This document shows, piece after piece, positions 56,496 to 64,000 of a stretch of 64,000 nucleotides of DNA. Origin of the DNA: Blastococcus aggregatus. GTDB lineage: Bacteria > Actinomycetota > Actinomycetes > Mycobacteriales > Geodermatophilaceae. The stretch lies in NCBI RefSeq assembly GCF_900221005.1, contig NZ_OBQI01000004.1, positions 372,001 to 436,000 on the forward strand. The letters run 5' to 3'. The position numbers and the translations under genes are program-made. The notes below the pieces were generated by a model, which saw nothing but the letters and a program-made list of their open reading frames with translations, was not told the origin of the DNA and did not search any database. Each line of letters starts with the position of its first letter. Position 1 is the first letter of the stretch.

Positions 56496-57551
56496 TCAGG
56501 GCGCCGGGCGCAGCGGAGCGGTGGCGAACGCGCGCATCCCGTCGGCGAAGGTGACCTCGGCCCGGAAGTCCAGCTCGCGCTCGGCACGGGCGGGGCTGGC
56601 GACGACGTGCCGCACGTCGCCGATCCGGTACTCGCCGGTGATCTGCGGATCGGGGCCGCCGAACGCGGCGGCCAGCGCCCTGGCCATGTCCCCGACGGTG
56701 TGCGGGTGCCCCGAGGCGACGTTGTAGGCGCGCAGCGCAGCATCGGGCGGAGGGGCGAGCAGCGCGCGGAGGTTGGCCCGCGCCACGTCGGTGACGTGCA
56801 CGAAGTCGCGCTGCTGGCCGCCGTCCTCGAACACGCGGGGTGCGTGCCCGGTCTCCAGGGCGCTGCGGAAGATGGCCGCGACCCCGGAGTAGGGGGTGTC
56901 GCGCGGCATGTGCGGGCCGTAGACGTTGTGGTACCTCAGGGCGATCGCGCCGCCCCCGGTCGAGGCCGCCCACGCGGCGGCCAGGTGCTCCTGGTGGAGC
57001 TTGGTGGCGGCGTAGGTGTTGCGCGGATCGGTCGGGGTCTCCTCCCCCACGGTGCCCCAGGCGAGCTGCCGCCCGCAGGTCGGGCACGGCGGCTCGAATC
57101 GGCCGGCGTCCAGGTCCGCACGGCGCCGCGGGGCGGCCGGGACGACGCCGTCGACCGGGCACTCGTAGCGGCCCTCGCCGTAGACGACCATCGAGGAGGC
57201 GAGCACCAGCCGGCCGACGTCGGCGCGGGCCATGGCGGCCAGCAGCACCGCGGTGCCCAGCCCGTTGATGCCCGCGTACTCGGGCATGTCCTGGACGTCG
57301 ATGCCCAGGCCCACCATCGCGCCCTGGTGGCAGACCGCCTCCACGCCGTCCAGCGCCCGGTCGACGGCGGCCGGGTCGCGCACGTCGCCGTGGGAGAACT
57401 CGACGCCGTCCGGCAGGCGGGGGGTGCTGCCGACCGGGTGGACGGCGGGCAGCAGCGCGTCGAGCACCCGCACCTCGTGCCCGTCGGCGACGAAGGCGTC
57501 GACGACGTGCGAGCCGATGAACCCCGCGCCCCCGGTGACCAGGACGCGCAT
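56496..57551 (-). CDS. NAD-dependent nucleotide-sugar epimerase/dehydratase with Cys-rich insertion
   Basis: 351 residues from ATG at 57551. Extended SDR: TGGAGFIGSHVVDAF near 6-20, SSMVVYGEG near 119-127 and YAATKLHQEH near 177-186. Between the Ser and Tyr sites is an insertion containing CPVDG near 131 and PPCPTCGRQ near 154-162, three Cys that look like part of a zinc ribbon. It would act on a nucleotide-sugar (GDP- or UDP-). It is coupled to the upstream methyltransferase by a TGATG junction. Confidence 0.87.
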   Translation of the reverse strand: MRVLVTGGAGFIGSHVVDAFVADGHEVRVLDALLPAVHPVGSTPRLPDGVEFSHGDVRDPAAVDRALDGVEAVCHQGAMVGLGIDVQDMPEYAGINGLGTAVLLAAMARADVGRLVLASSMVVYGEGRYECPVDGVVPAAPRRRADLDAGRFEPPCPTCGRQLAWGTVGEETPTDPRNTYAATKLHQEHLAAAWAASTGGGAIALRYHNVYGPHMPRDTPYSGVAAIFRSALETGHAPRVFEDGGQQRDFVHVTDVARANLRALLAPPPDAALRAYNVASGHPHTVGDMARALAAAFGGPDPQITGEYRIGDVRHVVASPARAERELDFRAEVTFADGMRAFATAPLRPAP

Positions 57552-58261
57552 CAGGACGCCCGGAGCCGCAGGACGGCCGCGTCGTCGCCGGCGGCCGGCG
57601 CGAGGCTGGCGAAGGAGCGGCCGTCGCGCTCCCAGACCGCCTCGACCCGGAGCCCGGCGGCCGCCGCGGGCGCGTCGACGGCGTCGACACCGACGTGCGC
57701 CCACGGGAACCAGCTGCCGCGCTCGGTGCCCCGCTCGAGCCGGACCCGTGCGGCGCGCAGGCCGGTGCCGGGTGGGTCGAGCTCGACGAGGACCCGGCCG
57801 GCGGAGGTGACGAGCTCGCGGCACCGGGTCAGCAGCGCGACCGGGTTCCCGCCGATGCCGATGTTGCCGTCGGCGAGCAGCACGGTGTCCCAGGAGCCCT
57901 CGGCGGGCAGCGGGTCGAACAGGGACCGGCGGAGGGCGGTGGCGCCGAGGGCCCGGGTCAGCAGGACCGCGACCCGCGAGGTGTCGACGCCGATCGCCTC
58001 GCGCCCCTGGTCGGCGAGCTCGGCGACCAGGCGGCCCGGCCCGCAGCCGGCGTCGAGGACGGTGCCCTCGGCCCGGGCGAGCAGGTCGCGGTCGGCATCG
58101 TCGGCACGGCCGACCCACTGACCGAGCGCCTCGGCGAGCGAGTGCCGCCGTCCCCCCTCGTAGTGGGCGAACCACTGCCACCGCTCCTCCGGCCGGCCGG
58201 CGGACCGCAGCGCGGTGTCGTAGAGGTCGGCCGGCGCCGGGTCGGCGATCGCGAGGCTCAT
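57551..58261 (-). CDS. Class I SAM-dependent methyltransferase
   Basis: 236 residues from ATG at 58261. SAM-binding motif I is TVLDAGCGPGRLVAEL near 66-81, followed by AIGVDTS near 90. ALFDPLPAEGSWDTVLLADGNIGIGGNP is the region of motif II/III, and an acidic VLVELDPPG lies near 162. It sits upstream of, and shares one nucleotide with, the epimerase gene. A methylated sugar or a methylated glycan precursor is the likely product; the acceptor is unknown. Confidence 0.85.
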   Translation of the reverse strand: MSLAIADPAPADLYDTALRSAGRPEERWQWFAHYEGGRRHSLAEALGQWVGRADDADRDLLARAEGTVLDAGCGPGRLVAELADQGREAIGVDTSRVAVLLTRALGATALRRSLFDPLPAEGSWDTVLLADGNIGIGGNPVALLTRCRELVTSAGRVLVELDPPGTGLRAARVRLERGTERGSWFPWAHVGVDAVDAPAAAAGLRVEAVWERDGRSFASLAPAAGDDAAVLRLRAS

Positions 58262-58449
58262 CGACCGGCGCCCGGGGTCACGGGGCGGGGGGCGACGGCA
58301 CAGCGGGATCGGCTCACCCCCTGCGTTCGCACGCGAGGGGCCGACCGGTTCACGTCCGGGCCGGAAAAAGAAAAATCGGTCGGGCGCAATCCGATCGGTC
58401 ACGTCGGGGCGAAGACCCGGTGACATCCCGATCGACACGAGGAGATCCC

Positions 58450-59145
58450 ATGAAGCAGTTCCGCTCCCCCACGAAGCTCCTGGTCGCCGGCGTGGCCCTC
58501 TCCGCCGCCCTCGGCCTCAGCGCCTGCAGCAGCGACGACGCCTCCGCCGACGAGTCGACCTCGTCGAGCTCGTCCTCGAGCGCCCAGTTCGCCCGCCCCG
58601 AGCCGGTCGCCTCCCTCCCGGCGATCCCCGCCGGCGGCAGCACCGCCGTCGCCCTGGACGCGGGCTTCGTCGAGGCCCTCACCACCCTGGGCCTGACCCC
58701 CGGCACCGTCGGGGGTGCCTCGCTCGCCGACGGCTCCATCTCCTTCCCGATCACCGGTGGCACCGTCACGGTGTTCGACAAGGAGACCGGCTACAAGCCC
58801 TACGTGCAGGGCACCGTGTTCCACCAGGGCAGTGGCCTGAGCCTGGCCGCCGGTGGCACCACGGTCGAGCTGACCAACTTCACCATCGACCCGGGCACCC
58901 CGTCCCGCCTGTTCGGTGACGTCTCCGTCAACGGCGAGCTCGCCGTGCCCAGCGCGCCGCTGTTCGACCTGGACGGCAGCACCCTGAACCCGCCGACCAT
59001 CGAGGGCGGCGAGGCCACCCTCCAGGGCACCGAGGTGCTGCTCAGCGCCGAGGCCGCCGAGCTGCTGAACTCCACCTTCAACACCGACGCCCTCGCGGGC
59101 GGCTTCCTGATCGGCATCGCGACGATCACGGTCCCGACCAGCTGA
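58450..59145 (+). CDS. Secreted lipoprotein
   Basis: 231 residues; ATG after GAGGAGA. Lipoprotein signal: basic start MKQFRSPTK, hydrophobic core LLVAGVALSAALG and lipobox LSAC with Cys26. A Ser/Asp/Glu linker (27-50) follows, then a domain of repeated beta strands (SISFPITGGTVTVFDKET; TTVELTNFTIDPGTP; ATLQGTEVLLSAEAAELLN) resembling HtaA-like or calcium-dependent lipoprotein folds. Anchored outside the membrane; no recognised family. An unusual A-rich patch at 58363-58376 precedes it. Confidence 0.8.
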   Translation: MKQFRSPTKLLVAGVALSAALGLSACSSDDASADESTSSSSSSSAQFARPEPVASLPAIPAGGSTAVALDAGFVEALTTLGLTPGTVGGASLADGSISFPITGGTVTVFDKETGYKPYVQGTVFHQGSGLSLAAGGTTVELTNFTIDPGTPSRLFGDVSVNGELAVPSAPLFDLDGSTLNPPTIEGGEATLQGTEVLLSAEAAELLNSTFNTDALAGGFLIGIATITVPTS

Positions 59146-59162
59146 TCGGGTAGCACCGCACG

Positions 59163-59208
59163 ACGCGCAGGAGGGGTGGAGCCGACCGGCTCCACCCCTC
59201 CTGTGCGT
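59163..59208. terminator. Strong bidirectional terminator hairpin
   Basis: A perfect 15-bp stem (59169-59183 with 59188-59202, loop GACC), extended outward by further pairs to 59163 and 59208. It separates two convergent genes, the lipoprotein and the amidohydrolase, and would stop both transcripts. No U-tract follows on either side, common in high-GC actinobacteria. Confidence 0.8.
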
Positions 59209-59220
59209 TCGGCGTCCGGA

Positions 59221-60474
59221 CTACCCGCGACCCTCGGCCGGCAGCCAGGTGCGCGCGGCCGAGACCAGGGCCTTGACCCCGGTCGTGAGCGTGGGCTCGA
59301 TGACCGGCGCGAACTGCGCCGAGTGGTTGGACGGCAGCTCGCGGACGACGCGCTGCAGGCCGTCGCGGTCGCTCACCCCGGCGAACGCCGCGGGGTCCGC
59401 GCCGCCCAGCAGCCAGTAGACCAGCGGCACCCCGGCGGCGGTGGCGAGCAGGCCGACGTCCTCGCTGCCGGTGACCTTGCCGGGATCGACCGTGAGCCCC
59501 GGCCCGAGGTCGCGATCGAAGCCGGCCTGGGTCCGGGCGCAGGCGTCCGGATCGTTGACCAGCACCGGGAAGGACTCCTGGAGGTTCACCTCGGGCTCCT
59601 CGGGGGCGCCGGACGCGGCCGCCTCGGCGCGCACGATCCGCTCGATCGACGTCATCAGCCGGTTGCGGACGTCGGGGTCGTAGGAGCGCAGGCTGACCCG
59701 CATCTCCGCGCGCTCGGGGATGACGTTGCCGGCGTTGCCGGCGTGCAGCGCGCCCACGGTGACGACGGCGGACTCCCCGCCCGCGACCTCGCGGGAGACC
59801 ACGGTCTGCAGCCGCATGACGGTCGCGGCGGCCATGACGACCGGGTCGACCGTGGTCTCGGGCCGGGAGCCGTGGCCACCGCGGCCGTGCATCACGACGT
59901 GCAGCATGTCGGCGCCGGCGAACGCCGGACCCCGCCGCAGGCCGACGAGGCCGGCGGGCAGTGGGCCGACGTGCTGGCCGAGCACCACGTCGGGGCGGCC
60001 GAAGCGGTCGAAGATCTGGTCGTCGATCATCGCCTGGGCGCCGCCGCCGACCTCCTCGGCGGGCTGGAACACCAGCTGCACGGTGCCGCGCCACGTGTCG
60101 CGCTCGGCCGCGAGGGTGGCGGCGGCGCCGAGCAGGCAGGTGACGTGCACGTCGTGGCCGCAGGCGTGCATGACCGGGGTCTCGGAGCCGTCGCGGGCGG
60201 TGCCGCGGGCCGTGCTCGCGTAGTCCAGGCCGGTCTCCTCCTGCACCGGGAGCGCGTCCATGTCGGCGCGCAGCAGGGCCGTCGGGCCGGGCCCGTTGCG
60301 GAGGACGCCGACGACGCCGGTGCCGCCCACCCCGGTGGCCGTCTCGTAGCCCAGCGCCGTCAGGTGCTCGGCGATGATCCCGGCCGTGCGGTGCTCGGCG
60401 AAGGCGAGCTCCGGGTGCTCGTGCAGATCCCGGTAGATGTTGGCCAGGTCGGCGAGGACGTCGGCAGGGCTCAC
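59221..60474 (-). CDS. M20-family amidohydrolase (hippurate-hydrolase type)
   Basis: 417 residues from GTG at 60474, 8 nt after AAGGAG. M20D peptidase/amidohydrolase: LHEHPELAFAEHRTA near 16-30, LLRADMDALPVQEETGLDYAS near 68-88, the metal motif MHACGHDVHV near 101-110 and PAEEVGGGA near 135-143. The HGSRPETTVDPV dimerisation loop lies near 186. Cytosolic, two metal ions; it hydrolyses N-acyl amino acids or related amides. It is divergent from the AtuA-like gene. Confidence 0.88.
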   Translation of the reverse strand: MSPADVLADLANIYRDLHEHPELAFAEHRTAGIIAEHLTALGYETATGVGGTGVVGVLRNGPGPTALLRADMDALPVQEETGLDYASTARGTARDGSETPVMHACGHDVHVTCLLGAAATLAAERDTWRGTVQLVFQPAEEVGGGAQAMIDDQIFDRFGRPDVVLGQHVGPLPAGLVGLRRGPAFAGADMLHVVMHGRGGHGSRPETTVDPVVMAAATVMRLQTVVSREVAGGESAVVTVGALHAGNAGNVIPERAEMRVSLRSYDPDVRNRLMTSIERIVRAEAAASGAPEEPEVNLQESFPVLVNDPDACARTQAGFDRDLGPGLTVDPGKVTGSEDVGLLATAAGVPLVYWLLGGADPAAFAGVSDRDGLQRVVRELPSNHSAQFAPVIEPTLTTGVKALVSAARTWLPAEGRG

Positions 60475-60573
60475 GTCGGCGGCTCCTTGAATGGTCGGCG
60501 GGCGGGAGGCGACCGTATCCCGCCGTCCACCGTGCGTCACCGGCCCGGATCGGGTCTTCGCTACCGTCCGCAC

Positions 60574-62346
60574 ATGAGTGACCGGCGTCCCATCCGCATC
60601 GGCAACTTCTCCGGCTACCTCGGTGACCGGTTCACCGCGATCGAGGAGGCGCTGGCCGGGGACCCCGTCGACGTCCTCATGGGCGACTACCTGGCCGAGG
60701 TCACGCTCGCCGGGCTGGCCACGACGTACCGGCAGAACCCCGAGCGCGGCGGTTTCGTCGCCTCCTTCCTGCGCCAGCTCGCCCCGCACCTGGGGGTGAT
60801 CGCCGAGCGCGGGATCAAGGTGGTGAGCAACGCCGGCGGCTTCGACCCGGCGGGCATGGCCGCAGCGCTGCGCGGCCTGGTCGCCGAGGCGGGGCTGTCG
60901 CTGCGGGTGGCGCACGTGGAGGGCGACAACCTGGTCGGCCGGCTCGAGGAGTTCCACGCCGAGGGCTTCGCGCTGGAGAACCTGGACACGTCCGCGCCGC
61001 TCAAGGACTGGGGCGTGGAGCCGATCGCGGCGAACGCCTACCTGGGCGGGTTCGGCATCGCCGAGGCGCTGCGGGCCGGGGCCGACATCGTCGTCACCGG
61101 GCGGGTCACCGACGCCTCGCTGACCGTCGGCCCGGCCGCCTGGTGGCACGGGTGGACGCCGGACGACTGGGATGCCCTGGCCGGCGCGGTGACCGCGGGG
61201 CACATCATCGAGTGCGGTGCGCACGCCACCGGCGGCAACTTCTCCGGCTTCCGCACCGTGCCGGGCATCGTCCGGCCCGGCTTCCCGATCGGCGAGATCG
61301 CCGCCGACGGCAGCAGCGTGATCACCAAGCACGCCCGCGACGGCGGCATGGTCACCGTCGACACGGTGACCGCCCAGCTGGTCTACGAGATCCAGGGGCC
61401 GCGGTACCTCAACCCGGACGCGACGGTGCACCTGGAGACGGTGCAGCTGTCCGAGGTCGGCCGGGACCGGGTGGCCATCGCCCCGGTGACCGGGTCGCCG
61501 CCGCCGGCCACCGCGAAGGTCGCCGTCTTCGCTCCGATCGGCTTCGAGATCTCCACGATGCTGTTCTGCACGTCGCCGGACGTCGAGGCCAAGGTGGCGC
61601 TGCTGCGCGAGCAGCTCGAGCTGCTGCTCGGCGACGTCGTCGACGAGCTGGACGTGACCGCGCTGGGCACCGCGGCGCCGGACCCGGCGACCCAGTGGGC
61701 GGCGACGGTCCCGATCCGCGTGATCGCCACCGCTCGGGAGCGCGAGCAGCTGCGGGCGTTCCCGCAGGCGGTGAGCAGCCTGTACCTGCAGGGCTTCCCG
61801 GGCTTCCACCACGACGGGCACGCGCAGGCCGCGCGCGAGCCGTGGCCGCGGATCGACTACTGGCCGGCACTGCTGCCCGCCGAGGTGCTGGTGCACCGGG
61901 CGGTGATGGACGACGGCACGGTCATCGACGCACCCACGCCGTCCCGCGTCGCGACCGACGACGAGATCGCGCAGCCCCGGCACCCCGAGCCGGAGGCCGC
62001 ACCGCCGACGGGCGGGCGCCGGGTGATGCTCGGCGACCTGGCGCACGCGCGGGCCGGGGACAAGGGCGGCAACTCCAACGTGGGGCTCTGGGTGAGCGAC
62101 CCGGCGCACTGGGAGTGGCTACGGACGACGCTCACCACCGACGCCTTCCGCACGCTCATGCCCGAGGCGCGCGAGCTGACGCTGCGCCGGCACGAGTTCC
62201 CGCACCTCCGGGCCGTGCACTTCGTGCTCGAGGGGCTGCTCGGGACCGGCGGCTCGTCGAACCTGCGGGTGGACCAGATCGGCAAGTCGGTCGGCGAGTA
62301 CCTGCGCTCGAGGTACGTGACCGTGCCGGAGGACCTGCCCGGCTGA
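60574..62346 (+). CDS. AtuA-family protein (acyclic terpene utilisation), full two-domain form
   Basis: 590 residues; ATG 6 nt after TACCGT (60562-60567), probably leaderless. The N-terminal AtuA/DUF1446 domain (about 5-455) has IRIGNFSGYLGDRFTA, KVVSNAGGFDPAGMA, VTGRVTDASLTVGPAAW and GHIIECGAHATGGNFSGF. The C-terminal ferredoxin-like domain (about 485-585) has LGDLAHARAGDKGGNSNVGL. AtuA is needed for growth on citronellol/geraniol in Pseudomonas, though its reaction is unknown. No other atu genes (atuC/F carboxylase) are in the window. Confidence 0.88.
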   Translation: MSDRRPIRIGNFSGYLGDRFTAIEEALAGDPVDVLMGDYLAEVTLAGLATTYRQNPERGGFVASFLRQLAPHLGVIAERGIKVVSNAGGFDPAGMAAALRGLVAEAGLSLRVAHVEGDNLVGRLEEFHAEGFALENLDTSAPLKDWGVEPIAANAYLGGFGIAEALRAGADIVVTGRVTDASLTVGPAAWWHGWTPDDWDALAGAVTAGHIIECGAHATGGNFSGFRTVPGIVRPGFPIGEIAADGSSVITKHARDGGMVTVDTVTAQLVYEIQGPRYLNPDATVHLETVQLSEVGRDRVAIAPVTGSPPPATAKVAVFAPIGFEISTMLFCTSPDVEAKVALLREQLELLLGDVVDELDVTALGTAAPDPATQWAATVPIRVIATAREREQLRAFPQAVSSLYLQGFPGFHHDGHAQAAREPWPRIDYWPALLPAEVLVHRAVMDDGTVIDAPTPSRVATDDEIAQPRHPEPEAAPPTGGRRVMLGDLAHARAGDKGGNSNVGLWVSDPAHWEWLRTTLTTDAFRTLMPEARELTLRRHEFPHLRAVHFVLEGLLGTGGSSNLRVDQIGKSVGEYLRSRYVTVPEDLPG

Positions 62347-62413
62347 GCCGGGACACCGCTCGCGGCCCGACAGTCCGGTCGGGCCGACCATCTCGACCAT
62401 CAGGAGCGCACCC

Positions 62414-63379
62414 ATGAAGGCTGCCGTCTACTACCGCAACGGTCCCCCGGACGTCCTGCAGTACGAGGAGGTCCCCGATCCCGAGCTCGCGCCGGGCGGT
62501 GTCGTCATCAAGGTGGAGGCCGTCTCCATCGAGGGCGGGGACACCCTCAACCGGCTGGGCGGCCCCCTCCTGTCGGAGCCGCACATCGTCGGCTACCAGG
62601 CCGCCGGGACGATCGTCGCCGTCGCCGACGACGTGACCGACCGCGCCGTCGGGGACCGGGTCGTCGCCACCAACAGCCATGGTTCGCACGCCGAGCTCTT
62701 CGCCGTGTCCGCGCGCACCACGTGGAAGATCCCCGCGGGTGCCGACGTCACCGCGGTCGCCTGCGTGCCGATCCCCTTCGGCACCGCGCACGACTGCCTC
62801 TTCGAGTTCGGGCGGCTGCGCGAGGGCGAGACCGTGCTGATCCAGGCCGGTGCCGGAGGCGTCGGGGTGGCCGCGATCCAGCTGGCCAAGCGGGCCGGGG
62901 CGACGGTCATCGCGACCGCGTCCTCGCTCGCCCGGCTGGAGCCGCTCGCCGAGCTCGGCCTGGACCACGCCGTCGACTACTCGAAGAGCGGCTGGGTCGA
63001 GGAGGTGCGGAGCCTCTCCGATCGTGGGCGCGGCGTCGACCTCGTCGTGGACTCGGTCGGCGGCTCGATGCTCCAGCAGTCCGTCGCCTGCCTGGGCCGC
63101 CGGGGCCGGGCGATCACCGTCGGGAACGCCGGGCGGGACTTCTCGCCGTTCAACGCCGGCGTGCTGGGCCGGCTGAACCAGTCGCTCACCGGTGTCTACC
63201 TGGGCGGCGAGATCACCACGCCGCGCGTCCAGACGATGGTGCAGGACCTGGTGGACGACGTCGCCGCCGGCCGGCTGACCGTGCTCGTCGACCGCACCTT
63301 CCCGCTCGCCGAGGCCGCCGCCGCGCACGAGTACATCGAGAGCCGGAAGGCCGTCGGGCGGGTCGTGCTCACCCCCTGA
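62414..63379 (+). CDS. Zinc-independent quinone oxidoreductase (MDR superfamily)
   Basis: 321 residues; ATG preceded by AGGAGCG. GroES-like domain 1-110 (MKAAVYYRNGPPDVLQYEE, then GYQAAGTIVAVADDVTDRAVGDRV), NADPH-binding fold with AGAGGVGVAAIQLAKRAGATV near 143-163 and VDLVVDSVGG near 212. The zinc ligands of alcohol dehydrogenases are absent, as in quinone oxidoreductases. It reduces quinones or enones with NADPH. It follows the AtuA-like gene by 67 nt on the same strand. Confidence 0.88.
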   Translation: MKAAVYYRNGPPDVLQYEEVPDPELAPGGVVIKVEAVSIEGGDTLNRLGGPLLSEPHIVGYQAAGTIVAVADDVTDRAVGDRVVATNSHGSHAELFAVSARTTWKIPAGADVTAVACVPIPFGTAHDCLFEFGRLREGETVLIQAGAGGVGVAAIQLAKRAGATVIATASSLARLEPLAELGLDHAVDYSKSGWVEEVRSLSDRGRGVDLVVDSVGGSMLQQSVACLGRRGRAITVGNAGRDFSPFNAGVLGRLNQSLTGVYLGGEITTPRVQTMVQDLVDDVAAGRLTVLVDRTFPLAEAAAAHEYIESRKAVGRVVLTP

Positions 63380-63395
63380 CCCGGCTCCGGAACGC

Positions 63396-63433
63396 CACCG
63401 GCCCGGCCCCTCGGAGGAGGGACCGGGCCGGTG
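63396..63433 (+). terminator. Terminator hairpin after the quinone oxidoreductase
   Basis: Perfect 11-bp inverted repeat CACCGGCCCGG (63396-63406) with 63423-63433, 16-nt loop, followed by GTGTGTTC. It is 17 nt past the stop codon. The remaining 165 nt up to 63598 hold nothing I can assign. Confidence 0.75.
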
Positions 63434-63598
63434 TGTGTTCCGGGCGAGCAGGCGGCTGCCGGGTTCGCCGGTGCTAGATCAGCTGACGAATCTCATCCGA
63501 GTGTCACTCCGAATCTCACGGCCTTGCGACACCGCCGCCTCGTGCGCGAGGACCTCGCCCCGGTCGAGCGCCGAACGAGTGCGTGTAGCGGGGGCGCG

Positions 63599-63769
63599 CT
63601 ACCGGCGACGGCCACGCCTCGTCGCGACCCAGAGGGCGCAGCGGCGGCACATGAACACGCCAGGGGTGCCGCCCAACTCGTGCACTGCCGATCGGGGTAG
63701 ATCGCGCCCGCAGCAGCCGCAGTGCGCGCGCTCACCGTTGTCGGCCGGTTGCCGTCCCAGCAGGCTCAT
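63599..63769 (-). CDS. 56-residue zinc-ribbon protein
   Basis: An ATG at 63769 preceded by AGGAGAGG opens a 56-residue frame beginning MSLLGRQPADNGERAHCGCCG and ending WVATRRGRRR. Two Cys knuckles, CGCC (17-20) and CRRC (near 41-44), make a compact zinc ribbon with a basic tail. It starts 42 nt after the MerR-type gene and is probably co-transcribed. A metal-linked accessory role is plausible. The sequence was translated by hand from the bases. Confidence 0.62.
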   Translation of the reverse strand: MSLLGRQPADNGERAHCGCCGRDLPRSAVHELGGTPGVFMCRRCALWVATRRGRRR

Positions 63770-63811
63770 CGCAGGGCCTCTCCTAGTCAGCGGCGCGGCG
63801 GCCGGATCGGG

Positions 63812-64000
63812 TCACGGTATCCGGGCCGGAGGGTGCGCAGCGGGATCGTCTGCGGGGATGACGTGGCAGACGGCCGTGTCGTCGCAGCGGGAGGGATCGA
63901 GGCTCTTGGCACGGTCGCGGAGCCGCTGGACGTCGTCGCGCAGTGCGGCCAGTTCGGCGATGCGGCGGTCGAGGTCGGCGGCGTGTGTATCGAGGAGGTC
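63812..64000 (-). CDS. MerR-family metal-responsive regulator, C-terminal fragment
   Basis: The open frame enters from beyond base 64000 and ends at TGA 63812-63814; 62 residues visible. It shows the long dimerisation helix (DLDRRIAELAALRDDVQRLR) followed by a metal loop SLDPSRCDDTAVCHVIP, two Cys separated by five residues, in the position of the CueR/ZntR/MerR metal sites. A Pro-rich tail ends it. The DNA-binding domain lies outside the window, so the subgroup cannot be named. Metal specificity (Cu, Zn, Hg, others) is open. Confidence 0.72.
   Translation of the reverse strand, partial: DLLDTHAADLDRRIAELAALRDDVQRLRDRAKSLDPSRCDDTAVCHVIPADDPAAHPPARIP

Noticed and set aside
63434-63598. A tRNA or attachment site near the right edge
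   Set aside because: The CTAGATCAGCTGACG stretch has no cloverleaf and no direct repeat elsewhere in the window; the surrounding short frames carry no domain.
63493-63735. An 80-codon minus-strand frame overlapping the zinc-ribbon gene
   Set aside because: The alternative frame has two Cys knuckles and a ribosome binding site; this one has neither.

Overview
This is a very high-GC stretch of chromosome from an actinobacterium. I infer the Geodermatophilaceae neighbourhood (Blastococcus, Geodermatophilus, Modestobacter) from the base composition, the frequent GTG starts, mycothiol-type enzymes, a DUF222-HNH (13E12-type) gene, DUF1206/DUF2254 membrane proteins and many probably leaderless transcripts. 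The family assignment is an inference; no rRNA or single-copy marker is present to fix it. Coding density is high. No gene-free stretch exceeds 300 bases (the longest is 30654-30916), and I see no tRNA, rRNA, CRISPR array, transposase or prophage. Both ends cut genes: a glutathionyl-hydroquinone reductase-like gene on the left and a MerR-type regulator on the right.

Layout. 1-7346: reductase, ATPase, tandem duplicated acyl-CoA thioesterases, a ferredoxin-like-fold protein, a membrane protein, and a translationally coupled pair of acyl-CoA dehydrogenases. 7551-10612: an RsbQ-like hydrolase coupled to a PAS-GAF-GAF-PP2C phosphatase resembling RsbP. 10846-18813: hemerythrin protein, zinc-ribbon peptide, hydrolase, a HelD/HelR-type RNA polymerase-associated ATPase, then a block of DUF1206/DUF1206/DUF2254 membrane proteins. 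18817-20821: FabG-like reductase and thiolase. 20930-25906: a STAS anti-anti-sigma protein, a large sacsin/Hsp90-type ATPase and an RsbW-like kinase. 25952-30631: aldehyde dehydrogenase plus GMC oxidoreductase, a mycothiol-type enzyme and an AraC regulator. 30917-39082: DEAD-box helicase, type II NADH dehydrogenase, acyltransferase, a GGDEF protein, and a WYL regulator divergent from a DinB protein. 40065-42491: an arsenic-resistance divergon (arsI, then arsR-acr3-arsC). 42475-52033: lipid and hydrolase genes, the HNH gene, a frameshifted serine hydrolase and a run of SDR, phosphatase and kinase genes.

52030-58261 holds a cluster of two minus-strand operons: membrane protein, molybdopterin oxidoreductase, DUF2064 protein and GT2 glycosyltransferase; then nucleotide-sugar epimerase and methyltransferase. 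A plus-strand polytopic membrane protein of GT-C appearance lies between them. This is the best candidate here for an undescribed biosynthetic system, probably a modified sugar or glycolipid. 58450-63379 carries a lipoprotein, an M20 amidohydrolase, an AtuA-like protein and a quinone oxidoreductase. The right edge has a MerR gene followed by a zinc-ribbon peptide.

Themes. Sigma-factor partner switching recurs (RsbQ/RsbP, STAS, HATPase), although no sigma factor gene is present. Fatty-acid, terpenoid and steroid-type catabolism recurs (acyl-CoA dehydrogenases, thioesterases, thiolase, reductase, AtuA). Three distinct palindromic intergenic elements occur; two are present in more than one copy within the window.
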